Source: Rhodoblastus sp963703385 (GTDB taxonomy: Bacteria; Pseudomonadota; Alphaproteobacteria; Rhizobiales; Beijerinckiaceae). Taken from it: DNA of 64,000 bases. The stretch is taken from contig OY969816.1 of the NCBI GenBank assembly GCA_963703385.1, positions 124,001-188,000 on the forward strand, read 5' to 3'. Position numbers and translations under genes: made by a program. The notes beneath the pieces are model-generated. The model made no database searches. It worked only from the letters and a program-made list of their open reading frames with translations, and was not told the DNA's origin. Below, in pieces: positions 16,896 through 25,703 of this stretch. The first letter of the stretch is position 1, and every line of letters begins with the position of its first letter.

Positions 16896-17209
16896 GACGC
16901 GAACTCCTTTCCACCGGCTCTGGTTTTGCTCGTTCGCCCTCTGGTCCGGGCCGAGGCCGCGTGGATCCCACGGTTCCGTCGAGAATGCGTCCAAAACCGA
17001 TCCGGTGACTTGATCTAAGACAAGGCGCGGCGCCTGGGGCGTTGGTGCGGCGGTCGAAACAGGTTAAAAAGGCCGAGTGAAAGGTTCGCCGAGCTTTTTT
17101 GCGCGGCATTCCCAACGGGCCCGTTGGGAATGCCGCACAATTCGAGGCGGCGGGACGATTTTTGCGATGTTGCGGCGTCGCCAAAGGTCCAAGGACGCGG
17201 GGGCAAAAA
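16896..17209. other. Divergent fixJ-fixL control region
   Basis: No gene is seen in this stretch. It holds a FixK-like half-matching site TTGATCTAAGACAA at 17010-17023 (one base off TTGA-N6-TCAA) and a perfect 34-base palindrome at 17103-17136. Confidence 0.5.
17103..17136. promoter_or_regulatory. Perfect 34-bp palindrome upstream of fixL
   Basis: The two 17-base arms (GCGGCATTCCCAACGGG and its complement) meet with no spacer. It lies 74 bases upstream of the likely fixL start and within the transcribed leader of any longer start. It could be a dimer operator or a cruciform/terminator element; no T-tract follows. Confidence 0.5.
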
Positions 17210-19165
17210 GTGAGCAAGCGCGTCGAAGGCGAGAAGGCGGCGCCGCACGCGGTTTCGGCGTTCGAAGAGCGCGCGCTGGGCTTCTTCGACTCTCTTGCCG
17301 CGACCCCCATGGCCGGGAGGGCGTTCATCTCCGTTCTGGCCGTCCTCGCCGCGCTCGCCCTCGTCGCAATCCTTCCCGCCTCGGTCAATTATTACTCCTG
17401 GCGCGATATCTTCTATTCGGCTGTCCTCGTGTCAGCCTTGTTGTGCGGCGTCGCCGGCGGCGTCGCGGCGGCTGTCGTCTTTCTGCTTTTCGGTCATTTC
17501 GGCATCGCCGCTGCGCTTCTGTCGCGGCCGGTTCATCCGGTTGTTCACCCGTCGGCCTATTTCGACTTCCTGTTCGATTCGGCGGCCTATATCGCGCTTG
17601 CCCGCCTGCCGTTCGTTCTCGCGCGCGCGCGCCGCGCCAGCGAAACATTGGTGCGCGCCGAGGCGGAGCAGCTTCGCCATTTCGTCGAGCAAGCCCCGGC
17701 GGCCATGGCGATGTTCGATCGCGACTTTCGCTATCGCGCGACCAGCGCCCGTTGGCGCGACATTTTCGAACTCGATCACGACATCGTCGGGAAATCCCAT
17801 TTCGACGTCGCGCCCGGCGCTCCGGACGAATGGCGAGAGATGTACCGTCGCGCGCTCGCCGGCGAGAACGTGCGCGCCGAGCAGGATCGGTTCGTGCGGG
17901 TGGACGGCCGCTGCCGTTGGCTCAGGTGGGAGGCCCAACCCTGGCGCCAGGGCAATCGCGGGATCGGCGGCGTCGTCATCTTCGTCGAAGACGACACGGA
18001 ACGCGTCCGCATCCAGCACGATCTGAAGCAAAACGACAGGCGGTTGAACGCCGTTTTCGCGACCGCGATGGACGCCATCGTGACTTTCGGCCGGGACGGG
18101 GCGATCCGATCGGCCAATTCTGCGGCGGGGGAAATTTTTGGCTATGGCGGCGATGAATTGATCGGACACGGCGTCGAGGCGCTGACGCCTGAATTGGTCG
18201 CCCCCCGCCATGATTCTCGCGCCACGGAACGCGGCGGCGACGGATTGACCAGGATCGTCGGCCAGCGCCGGGTGGTCAAGGGCCGGCGCAAGGATGGCGA
18301 AACCTTCCCGTTGGAGCTGGCGGTGAGCGAGGCGGGTCTCGACGACGATCTGCTTTTCGTCTGTATCATGCGCGACCTGAGCCCGATCGAGGCTGAGCGG
18401 CGGCGCGTGAACCTGCTGCGCGCTGAGTTGGCCCATGTCAGCCGTCTCAACGATATGGGCGAAATGGTCGCCGGTCTCGCCCATGAGGTCGCCCAGCCTC
18501 TCGCCGCGATCCGCAATTTCGCCGCCGCCTGGCGCCGCGCGCTGGCGACCGCCGGCAAGGCGCCCGACACGAATCTGATCGGCAAGATCGAGGAACAGGC
18601 GCGGCGCGCCAGCGAAATCCTGGCGAGGCTGCGCGATTTCATCGAGAAGAGGCCGCCGGAACGGCGCGTGGTCGAACTGGCGGCTTTGATCGACGACGCA
18701 TTGAAACTGGTGATTTTGCGCTCCCACGCGAAGATCGTCCGCGCGCCGGTCCCCGTCGAACTCGCCGCCGCCTGCGTCCGCGCCGACCCGATCGAGATCG
18801 AACAGGTTCTGGTCAATCTGCTGCGCAACGCCGACGATGCGGTGATCGACCGCGAGGCGGCGGAAATTGTCGTCGAGATCGGCGACGCGGGTCCGGAGCG
18901 GGTCCGTATCGCCATAGCCGACAATGGCCTCGGCGTGCCGGCCGACGCGGCGCAAAGATTGTTTTCGCCTTTTTTCTCCACCAAGCGCGAAGGCATGGGC
19001 GTCGGCCTGTCCATCAGCAAGGGCGTCATCGAAAGCCATGGCGGGACGATCGCCTACCGGCCGAACGCGCCGCGCGGGTCGATTTTCCAAATCGAACTGC
19101 CGCTGCAATTCGGCGAGGGCTGCGCGGAAAAAGCGGTTACGGAGGAAGCCTTCCCGGCGGTCTAG
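17210..19165 (+). CDS. fixL: FixL-like oxygen-sensing histidine kinase
   Basis: A 651-residue sensor kinase from a GTG start. Residues 38-140 hold about three to four membrane helices. Two PAS domains follow (about 155-265 and 280-395). The second contains APRHDS (His334), matching the proximal heme histidine of FixL, and Arg354 at the distal-arginine position, though the loop between them is two residues shorter than in Bradyrhizobium FixL. The kinase core has phospho-His425 (GLAHEVAQP), the N box NLLRNADD, DNGLG and GMGVGLSISKG. It probably phosphorylates the divergent FixJ. Confidence 0.8.
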   Translation: MSKRVEGEKAAPHAVSAFEERALGFFDSLAATPMAGRAFISVLAVLAALALVAILPASVNYYSWRDIFYSAVLVSALLCGVAGGVAAAVVFLLFGHFGIAAALLSRPVHPVVHPSAYFDFLFDSAAYIALARLPFVLARARRASETLVRAEAEQLRHFVEQAPAAMAMFDRDFRYRATSARWRDIFELDHDIVGKSHFDVAPGAPDEWREMYRRALAGENVRAEQDRFVRVDGRCRWLRWEAQPWRQGNRGIGGVVIFVEDDTERVRIQHDLKQNDRRLNAVFATAMDAIVTFGRDGAIRSANSAAGEIFGYGGDELIGHGVEALTPELVAPRHDSRATERGGDGLTRIVGQRRVVKGRRKDGETFPLELAVSEAGLDDDLLFVCIMRDLSPIEAERRRVNLLRAELAHVSRLNDMGEMVAGLAHEVAQPLAAIRNFAAAWRRALATAGKAPDTNLIGKIEEQARRASEILARLRDFIEKRPPERRVVELAALIDDALKLVILRSHAKIVRAPVPVELAAACVRADPIEIEQVLVNLLRNADDAVIDREAAEIVVEIGDAGPERVRIAIADNGLGVPADAAQRLFSPFFSTKREGMGVGLSISKGVIESHGGTIAYRPNAPRGSIFQIELPLQFGEGCAEKAVTEEAFPAV

Positions 19166-19260
19166 AGCGTTTTCAAGCGAAGTGGAACCCGGTTCGCGTT
19201 AAGAAAACGCGTTAAAACAAGAATCTAGACCATTTTCATGTTTCCATGAAAATGGTCTAG
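19164..19260. repeat. Dispersed intergenic repeat, family 2
   Basis: The sequence AGAGCGTTTTCAAGCGAAGT, CCGGTTCGCG and AAGAAAACGCGTTAAAACA is of a type common between genes in Hyphomicrobiales. It abuts the fixL stop and runs into a strong hairpin at 19225-19260. Confidence 0.7.
19225..19260. terminator. Bidirectional hairpin terminator
   Basis: Perfect 16-base arms (CTAGACCATTTTCATG / CATGAAAATGGTCTAG) flank a TTTC loop. It separates the converging fixL and asmA genes. The stop codon of the asmA gene is within the right arm (CTAG). Confidence 0.7.
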
Positions 19261-21062
19261 TTTTGCGCCGGCTTAGGCAGCAGGGGCGCCGCCGCGTCCG
19301 AGCGCTGGATCAAGCCGAGCGCGTCGGGCGCGAGAACGGCGTCGTCCCACCCGCCCGACAGGGTGAGGCCGATTTGCAGCGGCTTGGCGTCGGGCGCGGA
19401 AGGCGGCGCCAGCCGGGTGGCGACCGCGTGCAGGTCCAGGGTGCGGTCGGCGAGCTGGGCGCGGCCGGAAAAAGCGAGGGCGACGCCGTCGCCGCGCGCC
19501 GCGCCCTCCTCGATTTCCGCCTGTCCCTGGACCACGTTGAATTTCGTCGCCAGTTGGTCGAAAGCGGTGCGGCCGGAGCGCAATTCTACGCCCGCCGTCA
19601 GCGGGTGGCGCTCCATGCGGCGGAAGGCGAGGCCGAGATCGAGTCCGTAAACTTCGCCGTTCGCGACGCTGAAATCGCCACGCGCGTCGAGATGATTGGC
19701 GAGATCGTAAAAGGACTGGCCATTGGTCTCGAAACTGACCGAGGCGTTGGCGGTTCCCGAAAGCGTCTGGCGGCGGAACATGTCCCAAAGAAAGGTGGCG
19801 GCGTCGATCTTGTCGGCGGAGGCGGACCCGCGCACGTCCAGGCTCCCGCCGTTTTCGGCAATGATCGCCCGCGCGTGAATCTGGCCGGAATAGGCCGAAG
19901 CCCCGGCGATCGACAGATCGAGGCGACCGTTCCTGAGGATCGCCGAAACCGCGGCGTTGTCGGCCTGGAACTCGCCGAGGCGCGCGCGGGTCGCGGAAAG
20001 CCGCAGGTCGAGGTCGGCGGCGGCGAGATCGGAAGGCGCGAAAGCGTCGCGGCTCCACTGGCCATTGAAAGAAGGGGCCGGCGCGTCTTCGAACATCGGA
20101 TTGAGATCGACGTCGGCGCCGGCGAGCGTGGCGGAAATCTGCGGACGAGGCGTGTCGAGACGCACGGAGGCCGCGCCTTCGAGCGCGTTTCCATCGATCG
20201 AGATCGAGAGTTGGGAAAAGGACAGCGCGCCGGGGTCGATCGAGGCTTCCCCTTTCACCATCGCGTCGCGGTAACGCCCGGGCAGGGGCATGGCGAGGCC
20301 GAACCAGCCCGCGGCCTGACGCAGCGAAGGCGCGAGACCCGCGACCTGGCCATGGAAATGGGGCTGGGGCCGCAGCGCGAAGGCGCCGTTAAGCTTGAGC
20401 TGGAAATCCTCGCCGCGGAGGCGCAGGTTGAGCTGGCTTTCGCCGCCGTTGCGCAGGTCGCCGAACCTGGCGACCCACAGGGCGAAATTGGTCGCGGAAT
20501 CGCTGTCGTTGAGCGCGGGCAGGACGCAATGTCCGATCAAGGAAAGCGGCGCGCTGTTGCGCCCCATGTCGAGCCGCGCGTCGCATTTTTCGGCGAAAGG
20601 TCTGGTCTCGCCGCCGGGAAGTTTCAGCAGGGCCTTGGCGTTGGTCGCCTCGACCTCGTCAGGCGACACGTCCCCCTGGGTCGTTGCGGCGCCGGCCGCG
20701 CCGGCCATCCGCGCGCGCGCGGGATCGATGGCGATCACCGCGTCGGCGAGGGTCACGCGCGCAAGACTGAGGCGGCCGGTGAAAAGCCCGGAAAAGCCGA
20801 GATCGACCTTCAGGCTGGACGCCGTGACGGTGGCGGCGCCGCCGCGATAGTCGAGATCGACGTCATAGATGCGGATGTGCGGGCGGGGCAGAACGGCGAA
20901 GACCAAGCGGCCATGCGCGGTCAGGCGCAAATTCAGGACGGAGCGGACGCCCTTCTCGATGGCGTCGATCTGGGCTTGTTGCGACAAGGTCCACGGCGCC
21001 GCGGCGAGCGCGACCAGCACGCCGGCGCCCGTGGCGAGGACCCATTTGAGCTTGAGTTTCAT
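19257..21062 (-). CDS. AsmA family protein
   Basis: A 601-residue protein anchored by one N-terminal membrane helix (WVLATGAGVLVALAAAPWTL) with a long, beta-rich periplasmic body. The N-terminal AsmA domain is recognisable (RLTAHGRLVFAVLPRPHIRI, then LARVTLADAVIAI), as is the C-terminal AsmA_2 part (SGTANASVSFETNGQS, SVANGEVYGLDLG, AEIEEGAARGDGVALAFSG). AsmA-like proteins act in outer-membrane homeostasis, probably phospholipid transfer. The gene ends inside a repeat-associated hairpin. Confidence 0.85.
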   Translation of the reverse strand: MKLKLKWVLATGAGVLVALAAAPWTLSQQAQIDAIEKGVRSVLNLRLTAHGRLVFAVLPRPHIRIYDVDLDYRGGAATVTASSLKVDLGFSGLFTGRLSLARVTLADAVIAIDPARARMAGAAGAATTQGDVSPDEVEATNAKALLKLPGGETRPFAEKCDARLDMGRNSAPLSLIGHCVLPALNDSDSATNFALWVARFGDLRNGGESQLNLRLRGEDFQLKLNGAFALRPQPHFHGQVAGLAPSLRQAAGWFGLAMPLPGRYRDAMVKGEASIDPGALSFSQLSISIDGNALEGAASVRLDTPRPQISATLAGADVDLNPMFEDAPAPSFNGQWSRDAFAPSDLAAADLDLRLSATRARLGEFQADNAAVSAILRNGRLDLSIAGASAYSGQIHARAIIAENGGSLDVRGSASADKIDAATFLWDMFRRQTLSGTANASVSFETNGQSFYDLANHLDARGDFSVANGEVYGLDLGLAFRRMERHPLTAGVELRSGRTAFDQLATKFNVVQGQAEIEEGAARGDGVALAFSGRAQLADRTLDLHAVATRLAPPSAPDAKPLQIGLTLSGGWDDAVLAPDALGLIQRSDAAAPLLPKPAQN

Positions 21063-21108
21063 GTCCGGAGAATAACCGCCTGCATCGTCAGGGCAAACAG
21101 CAAATCTT

Positions 21109-22257
21109 TCAGGCGGATTTTAGTCGGCATGCGGCGGCCCGCGCCATTTCTTCGTCGACGATGGTCTTGAAACGGGTGCGGAAAGCCTCGCGCGAGAAAC
21201 GCTCCGCATTGGCGCGGCAGGCCTGCGGCGTGAAGCGCGTCGCTTCCGAATCGAAAAGCCGGACCGCCGCGACGATCGCCTCCTCGCTCTGGCGGTCGAA
21301 GAACAGGCCGGTCGGCCGGTCGCTTTCGGGGCCGACGACCGTCTCCAGGGCGCCGCCGCGCCCGAAGGCGATCACCGGGGCTCCGCAGGCCTGCGCCTCG
21401 ACCGGCATGATGCCGAAATCCTCCTCGGCCGCGAAAACGAAGGCTTTCGCGCGGCGCATGCAATCGCGTAAACGCGCGTCGTCCTGATAGCCGCGCACCT
21501 CGATATTGGAGGCCGAGGCGGCAATTCGGCGCACCAGCGGGAGTTCCGGGCCGTCGCCGATGACGACGAGCTTCCTGTCGGGCATGCGGGCGAAGGCGCC
21601 GGCGATCAGCGCCATGCGCTTGTAGGGCGTCATGCGCGAGGCGGCGAGAAAGAAGTCCTCGCGCTCGACGGAAAAAGGCATGGCGGCGATGTCCACCGGC
21701 GGGAACACCACGTCCGCCTCACGCCGATAGACCTTGGCGATGCGCCGCGCGATATAGGCCGAATTGGCCACCATGCGGTCCGGCCCATTGGCGGTGCGCA
21801 TGTCCCAGATGCGAAGGTAATGCAGCAGGATCCGCGCCAGCGCCGAGCGCAGGCCGCGGGTGAGCCCGGATTCCGCGAGATAGGTGTGCTGCAGGTCCCA
21901 GGCGTAGCGCATCGGCGAATGAACGTAGGAAAGATGAACCTGGTTCGGTCCGGTAATCACCCCCTTGGCGACCGCATGGGACGAGGAAATGACCAGGTCA
22001 TAGCCCGAGACGTCGAATTGTTCGACCGCGATCGGCATCAACGGCATGAAAGCGCGGTGTTTCGTTTTCGCGCCCCAGATATTTTGCAGGAAGGAAGTCG
22101 TGACCTTGCGGCCGCGGACCATCCCGTCCTGGCCGGGCGGGAGGGCGCAGATCAGGGTGAAGAGATCGGCGTCCGGATAAAGGCCGAGGATTTCTTCGAC
22201 AACCTTTTCCGATCCCGCGCGCGTCACCAGCCATTCGTGAACGATAGCGACTTTCAT
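21109..22257 (-). CDS. Glycosyltransferase family 4 protein
   Basis: A 382-residue GT-B glycosyltransferase. The N-terminal acceptor domain begins MKVAIVHEWLVTRAGSEKVV with the Gly-rich donor loop; VHLSYVHSPMRYAWD is typical of mannosyl-type GT4 enzymes. The C-terminal nucleotide-sugar domain has FFLAASRMTPYKR, KLVVIGDGPE and the EX7E motif in EEDFGIMPVEAQACGAPVIA. It probably adds a sugar to the exopolysaccharide repeat on the cytoplasmic membrane. It lies 46 bases upstream of asmA on the same strand. Confidence 0.88.
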   Translation of the reverse strand: MKVAIVHEWLVTRAGSEKVVEEILGLYPDADLFTLICALPPGQDGMVRGRKVTTSFLQNIWGAKTKHRAFMPLMPIAVEQFDVSGYDLVISSSHAVAKGVITGPNQVHLSYVHSPMRYAWDLQHTYLAESGLTRGLRSALARILLHYLRIWDMRTANGPDRMVANSAYIARRIAKVYRREADVVFPPVDIAAMPFSVEREDFFLAASRMTPYKRMALIAGAFARMPDRKLVVIGDGPELPLVRRIAASASNIEVRGYQDDARLRDCMRRAKAFVFAAEEDFGIMPVEAQACGAPVIAFGRGGALETVVGPESDRPTGLFFDRQSEEAIVAAVRLFDSEATRFTPQACRANAERFSREAFRTRFKTIVDEEMARAAACRLKSA

Positions 22258-22305
22258 TCCCGTCCCGCGCCAAATTCGCCCAGCAGGATAGGGGCTTGGC
22301 GTTAA

Positions 22306-22686
22306 TTAAGGGTAGCGCCGGAACAGGTCGGCAAGGCCGGCGGCGCAGGCGATCAGCCAGCCGAGGATCATGGCGCTTCCCCCGGTCGGGGCGGCAAAAG
22401 GGAACAGGCGGGCGCCGCGCAGGGTCAGCAGCGCGACATCGGCGGAAAACAACGCCGCGCCCAGCGCGATGGCCAGCGCGGAGGCAAGCCAGAGCCGCGC
22501 GCCGGCCGCGTTTTTCGCCGCGCGGGCCGTCAGGCCCAGTAAAGCGCCGGCGTGGACCAGCAGGATCAGCGCGACGGAGCGCAGGTTCTCAGCCCCGGGG
22601 AGATGGACGGCGGCGGCCGCGGCGGCGACGCCGCAGGCCCCGAGAAGCCCGGCCCAGGCGTTGAGGGCGTCGAGGATTTTTCTCAT
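22306..22686 (-). CDS. DUF423 family membrane protein
   Basis: A 126-residue protein with four membrane helices. The signature FPFAAPTGGSAMILGWLIA near the C-terminus and the early LGACGVAAAA are those of DUF423 proteins, small inner-membrane proteins of unknown role. It is downstream of and on the opposite strand to the glycosyltransferase at 22758, sharing a short divergent promoter region. Confidence 0.85.
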   Translation of the reverse strand: MRKILDALNAWAGLLGACGVAAAAAAVHLPGAENLRSVALILLVHAGALLGLTARAAKNAAGARLWLASALAIALGAALFSADVALLTLRGARLFPFAAPTGGSAMILGWLIACAAGLADLFRRYP

Positions 22687-22757
22687 GTCCCGTCAGTCTT
22701 CCGAAAGATTTTTCGCGCCACACTCGCGCCGTCAATTTCCTGGGTTGAGGCGCATTC

Positions 22758-24143
22758 ATGAGCGCAAAAGGGTCGGGCATCAATATTGTCATCGCGATCG
22801 ATCATGCCTCGATCACCGGCGGGCAGGCCAAGGTGGCGCTGGAAAGCGCGCTCGGGCTCAAACAGGCCGGCTACAATCCGATCGTTTTCGCCGCCGCCGC
22901 GCCGGTCGATCCGCGCCTTGCCGAGGCCGGGGTGGAAATCATCTGCCTCGATCAGGCTGACCTGCTCGGCAATGCCTCCAAGGCCGCCGCCGCCGTGCAG
23001 GGAACCTGGAATTTTCAGGCCGAGGCGGAAATGCGCAAGCTGCTCGCGCGCCTGCCGCGCGAGAAAACCATCGTCCATGTCCATGGCTGGGCCAAGGCGC
23101 TTTCGGCCTCGATCGCCCGGCCGATCCAGCAATCGGGCCTGCCGGCCGTCTATACGATGCACGAATATTTCATGTTCTGCCCCAATGGCGGCTTCTACAA
23201 CTACCAGAAAAACCACGTCTGCAAGCTGGCGCCCTTGTCGGCGGCCTGCTGGGCGACCCATTGCGATTCCCGCAACTATCCGCGAAAAGTCTGGCGCTGC
23301 CTGCGCCAGACGGTGATGGAGCGCGTCGCCCGCCTGCCGCAAACCTTTGACGACTTCATCCTGATTTCGCGCTTCCAGGCCGGCGTGGTCGAACATCGCC
23401 TGCCCGTGGGCGCACGGGTCCATGCGGTCTCCAATCCGATCGATTGCCACGACCTCGGCCGCAAGCCCGAGCCCGCGCGCGGGGACTTTGTGTTCGTCGG
23501 CCGGGTTTCGACCGAAAAGGGGCCGCTGCTTTTCGCCGAGGCCGCGCGCAGGGCGGGGGTGATTCCGGTCTTCGCCGGCGACGGGCCCGCGCTCGAAGCC
23601 TTGCGCGAAAATTATCCCGAGGCGCGGCAGCTCGGCTGGAAATCGCCGGACGAGGTCAAGGCCCTGATGCGGCGCGCCCGCATCCTGGTCTTTCCCTCGC
23701 TGTGGTTCGAGGGCCAGCCGCTCACGGTGCTGGAGGCCAAGGCCATGGGCACGCCGATCGTCGTCTCGGACGGCTGCGCCGGGCGCGAGGAAGTGGACAA
23801 CGGCGTCAGCGGCCTGTGGTTCGAGAGCGCCAATGCGGATTCGCTCGCTCAGGCGCTGGTCAAGGCCAAGGACGACGCTTTGGTCGCCTCGATGTCGAAC
23901 GCCTGCTACGACCAGTTCTGGAGCGATCCGCCGACGCTGGCGCGCCATGTCGAGCGGCTTGGCGCGGTTTATGCGGAAATGCTGGCGCGCCGCGGCGCGG
24001 CGATGGAAAGCGCCGCGCCTAACCCGCATTTCTCGCCCGGGGTCGTCCTGCGCCAGCTCAAGACGCCGACAGGGCAGGAGAATGGCGCAGGCCGATGCGC
24101 CACATCGGCCAAGCCGTTCGACGCACACTGTCGGCGTCCATAG
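22758..24143 (+). CDS. Glycosyltransferase family 4 protein with repeat-derived C-terminus
   Basis: A 461-residue GT-B enzyme. It has a donor-loop strand (NIVIAIDHASITGGQAKVAL), VHVHGWAKALS, an unusual CPNGGFYNYQ...CKLAPLSAACW Cys-containing acceptor segment, and the C-terminal FVFVGRVSTEKGP, FAGDGPALEAL and SLWFEGQPLTVLEAKAMGTP (EX7E). The last 40 residues (after AAP) are encoded by the left arm and body of a MITE-like element, so the native end was probably near 24020. It is probably part of the exopolysaccharide locus. Confidence 0.85.
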   Translation: MSAKGSGINIVIAIDHASITGGQAKVALESALGLKQAGYNPIVFAAAAPVDPRLAEAGVEIICLDQADLLGNASKAAAAVQGTWNFQAEAEMRKLLARLPREKTIVHVHGWAKALSASIARPIQQSGLPAVYTMHEYFMFCPNGGFYNYQKNHVCKLAPLSAACWATHCDSRNYPRKVWRCLRQTVMERVARLPQTFDDFILISRFQAGVVEHRLPVGARVHAVSNPIDCHDLGRKPEPARGDFVFVGRVSTEKGPLLFAEAARRAGVIPVFAGDGPALEALRENYPEARQLGWKSPDEVKALMRRARILVFPSLWFEGQPLTVLEAKAMGTPIVVSDGCAGREEVDNGVSGLWFESANADSLAQALVKAKDDALVASMSNACYDQFWSDPPTLARHVERLGAVYAEMLARRGAAMESAAPNPHFSPGVVLRQLKTPTGQENGAGRCATSAKPFDAHCRRP

Positions 24144-24329
24144 CCCGTCGTTTGCGACGGGCGTCCTTGCGGACGCCCTGTTGAGCCGGCCCTTCGGGTT
24201 GCATTTCGACGGCCGCCCGCTACGTCGGGCGGCTCAACCGTATGACGCCATACGCTTTTCGCCGCCCTCCTTGCGTTCGACTCGTCGAAATCGCAACGCA
24301 GGTCGGCCCCGGGCGAGAAATGCGGGTTA
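24020..24329. mobile_element. MITE-like element with 23-bp perfect inverted ends
   Basis: The sequence at 24020-24042 (starting TAACCCGCATTTCTCGCC) is repeated exactly inverted at 24307-24329; the match continues about 13 more bases inward with two mismatches. The element is 310 bp with no transposase and contains internal hairpins (GCGTCCTTGCGGACGC; GCCGCCCGCTACGTCGGGCGGC-type). Both ends carry TA, as left by IS630/mariner-type insertion. It encodes the tail of the upstream glycosyltransferase and the stop codon of the downstream acyltransferase. Confidence 0.6.
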
Positions 24330-25451
24330 ATTGCGGGCCTGGTCCAGCTTCCATTCCTGTCGCGGCTCGGGCCTGAGCGCATCGCGGCGATCCTGGAGGC
24401 GCCGGCGTAGACTCTTGCCCATCGCGATCGCCGGCTTTTCGACGAGACGATAGGTCGTCGCCGCGATCGCCACGGTGAAGACCATCGCAAGCGCCACGGT
24501 CAGGAGGGCCGGCGCGCCTTCGGGAAGGAAGACATGCGCCTTCATCGCCAGTTCCTGGCCGAGCGGCCCGAAAAGATAGACCGAATAGCTGATCCGGCCG
24601 AGGAACAGGGCGGACGGGGCGTAGATTTTGATCCTGGTCGTGAACAGAATGAAAAGGGTCAGGGCCAGAAGATAGGAATTGGCGTAACGCCACCAGGTTT
24701 CGTGGAAGCCGTGGTCGGCGGAATAGGCCATGACCGCGATCGGCGCGATGGCGAGGAAGATCAGCGGGGTCAGCCTGGCGACCCATGCGCGGGCGTCGGG
24801 CGCGCAATCGACCGTGGCGCGACGCCACAGGAATCCCCAGAACATGATCGCGAGCGCCAGCGGCAGGGCGACCGGCAGTTTTGTGTCGAGAAAGCCCCGC
24901 GCGGCGGCGAGCGCCAGGGCGCAGGCGAGAGACAGGATCGAGGCCCAGGCGATGTGGCGCGGGGTTTTCAACAGGCCTGCGGCGAAGAGAGCCGCGCAAA
25001 GGAAATAGAACACCAGTTCGATCTGCAAGGTCCAGAACAGTTCGATGACGTTTTTCACCCCGGCGAATTGCTGGAGCATGGTGAGATTGACGAGAATTTC
25101 CCGCGTGGGCGTGCTCGCTCCGAGAGAAAAATACGAAAAAGCGACCCAGACGAATATGCTGAGCCAGTAAACCGGATAAAGCCGGAAAAACCGCGTCACC
25201 GCGAAGCTTTGCAGCGGCGCCTTCGTTTCCTTGAACAGGGAAAAAGGAATGACAAAGCCGGAAATGGCGAAAAAAAGGATGACGGCGACCTTGCCGGCGT
25301 CGAAATAGACCAGGGTGAATTTCGCGATTTCATTCTCGATGGGATAATGCAGGCCGCCGTTCGACATGAATTGGGCGGTGGTATGCGCAAAAATGACGGC
25401 GAGCGCGGCGATGCCCCTCATGGCGTCCAGATATCCGAGGCGTTTTTCCAT
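24327..25451 (-). CDS. Acyltransferase 3 family membrane protein
   Basis: A 374-residue protein with about ten membrane helices, belonging to the acyltransferase 3 (OafA/NodX) family that O-acetylates surface polysaccharides. The start MEKRLGYLDAMRGIAALAVI, the catalytic-region His in FAHTTAQF, FFAISGFVIPFSLF and RFFRLYPVYW are family landmarks. It converges with the glycosyltransferase at 22758; its TAA stop lies at the outer edge of the MITE-like element. It probably modifies the exopolysaccharide made by this locus. Confidence 0.88.
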   Translation of the reverse strand: MEKRLGYLDAMRGIAALAVIFAHTTAQFMSNGGLHYPIENEIAKFTLVYFDAGKVAVILFFAISGFVIPFSLFKETKAPLQSFAVTRFFRLYPVYWLSIFVWVAFSYFSLGASTPTREILVNLTMLQQFAGVKNVIELFWTLQIELVFYFLCAALFAAGLLKTPRHIAWASILSLACALALAAARGFLDTKLPVALPLALAIMFWGFLWRRATVDCAPDARAWVARLTPLIFLAIAPIAVMAYSADHGFHETWWRYANSYLLALTLFILFTTRIKIYAPSALFLGRISYSVYLFGPLGQELAMKAHVFLPEGAPALLTVALAMVFTVAIAATTYRLVEKPAIAMGKSLRRRLQDRRDALRPEPRQEWKLDQARN

Positions 25452-25703
25452 TGTCTCGCTCAGCTGAAAGTCACCCGGCGTCAGGCCCCGAATTTAGGCG
25501 CCTCGAATAAAGCGAACGGGCGCAAATTGTATAAAACTTTAATGAAACGCGGCGGTTTGCAGTTGAGGCGAAAGCAGGCCGCTGCGCCGATGCGGAACCA
25601 GCTTTCATTCTATTCTTTTGTCTTGCGCCCGTAAGCGGGACGTGTTGCGCAGGGTTAATGATCCAGCCTGCATTTCTTGCCGGGGACCTAGCCCGCATTT
25701 CTT
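25452..25703. other. Intergenic region with degenerate MITE-end motifs
   Basis: No gene is seen. Near 25669-25700 two short motifs (CCTGCATTTCTTGCCGGGGA and CCCGCATTTCTTTC) resemble the ends of the element at 24020-24329, which suggests older decayed copies. Confidence 0.35.

Noticed and set aside
17010..17023. A FixK-like box TTGATCTAAGACAA upstream of fixJ.
   Set aside because: One half-site has a mismatch and the position relative to a promoter is unclear, so it is noted in the region entry but not called as a site.
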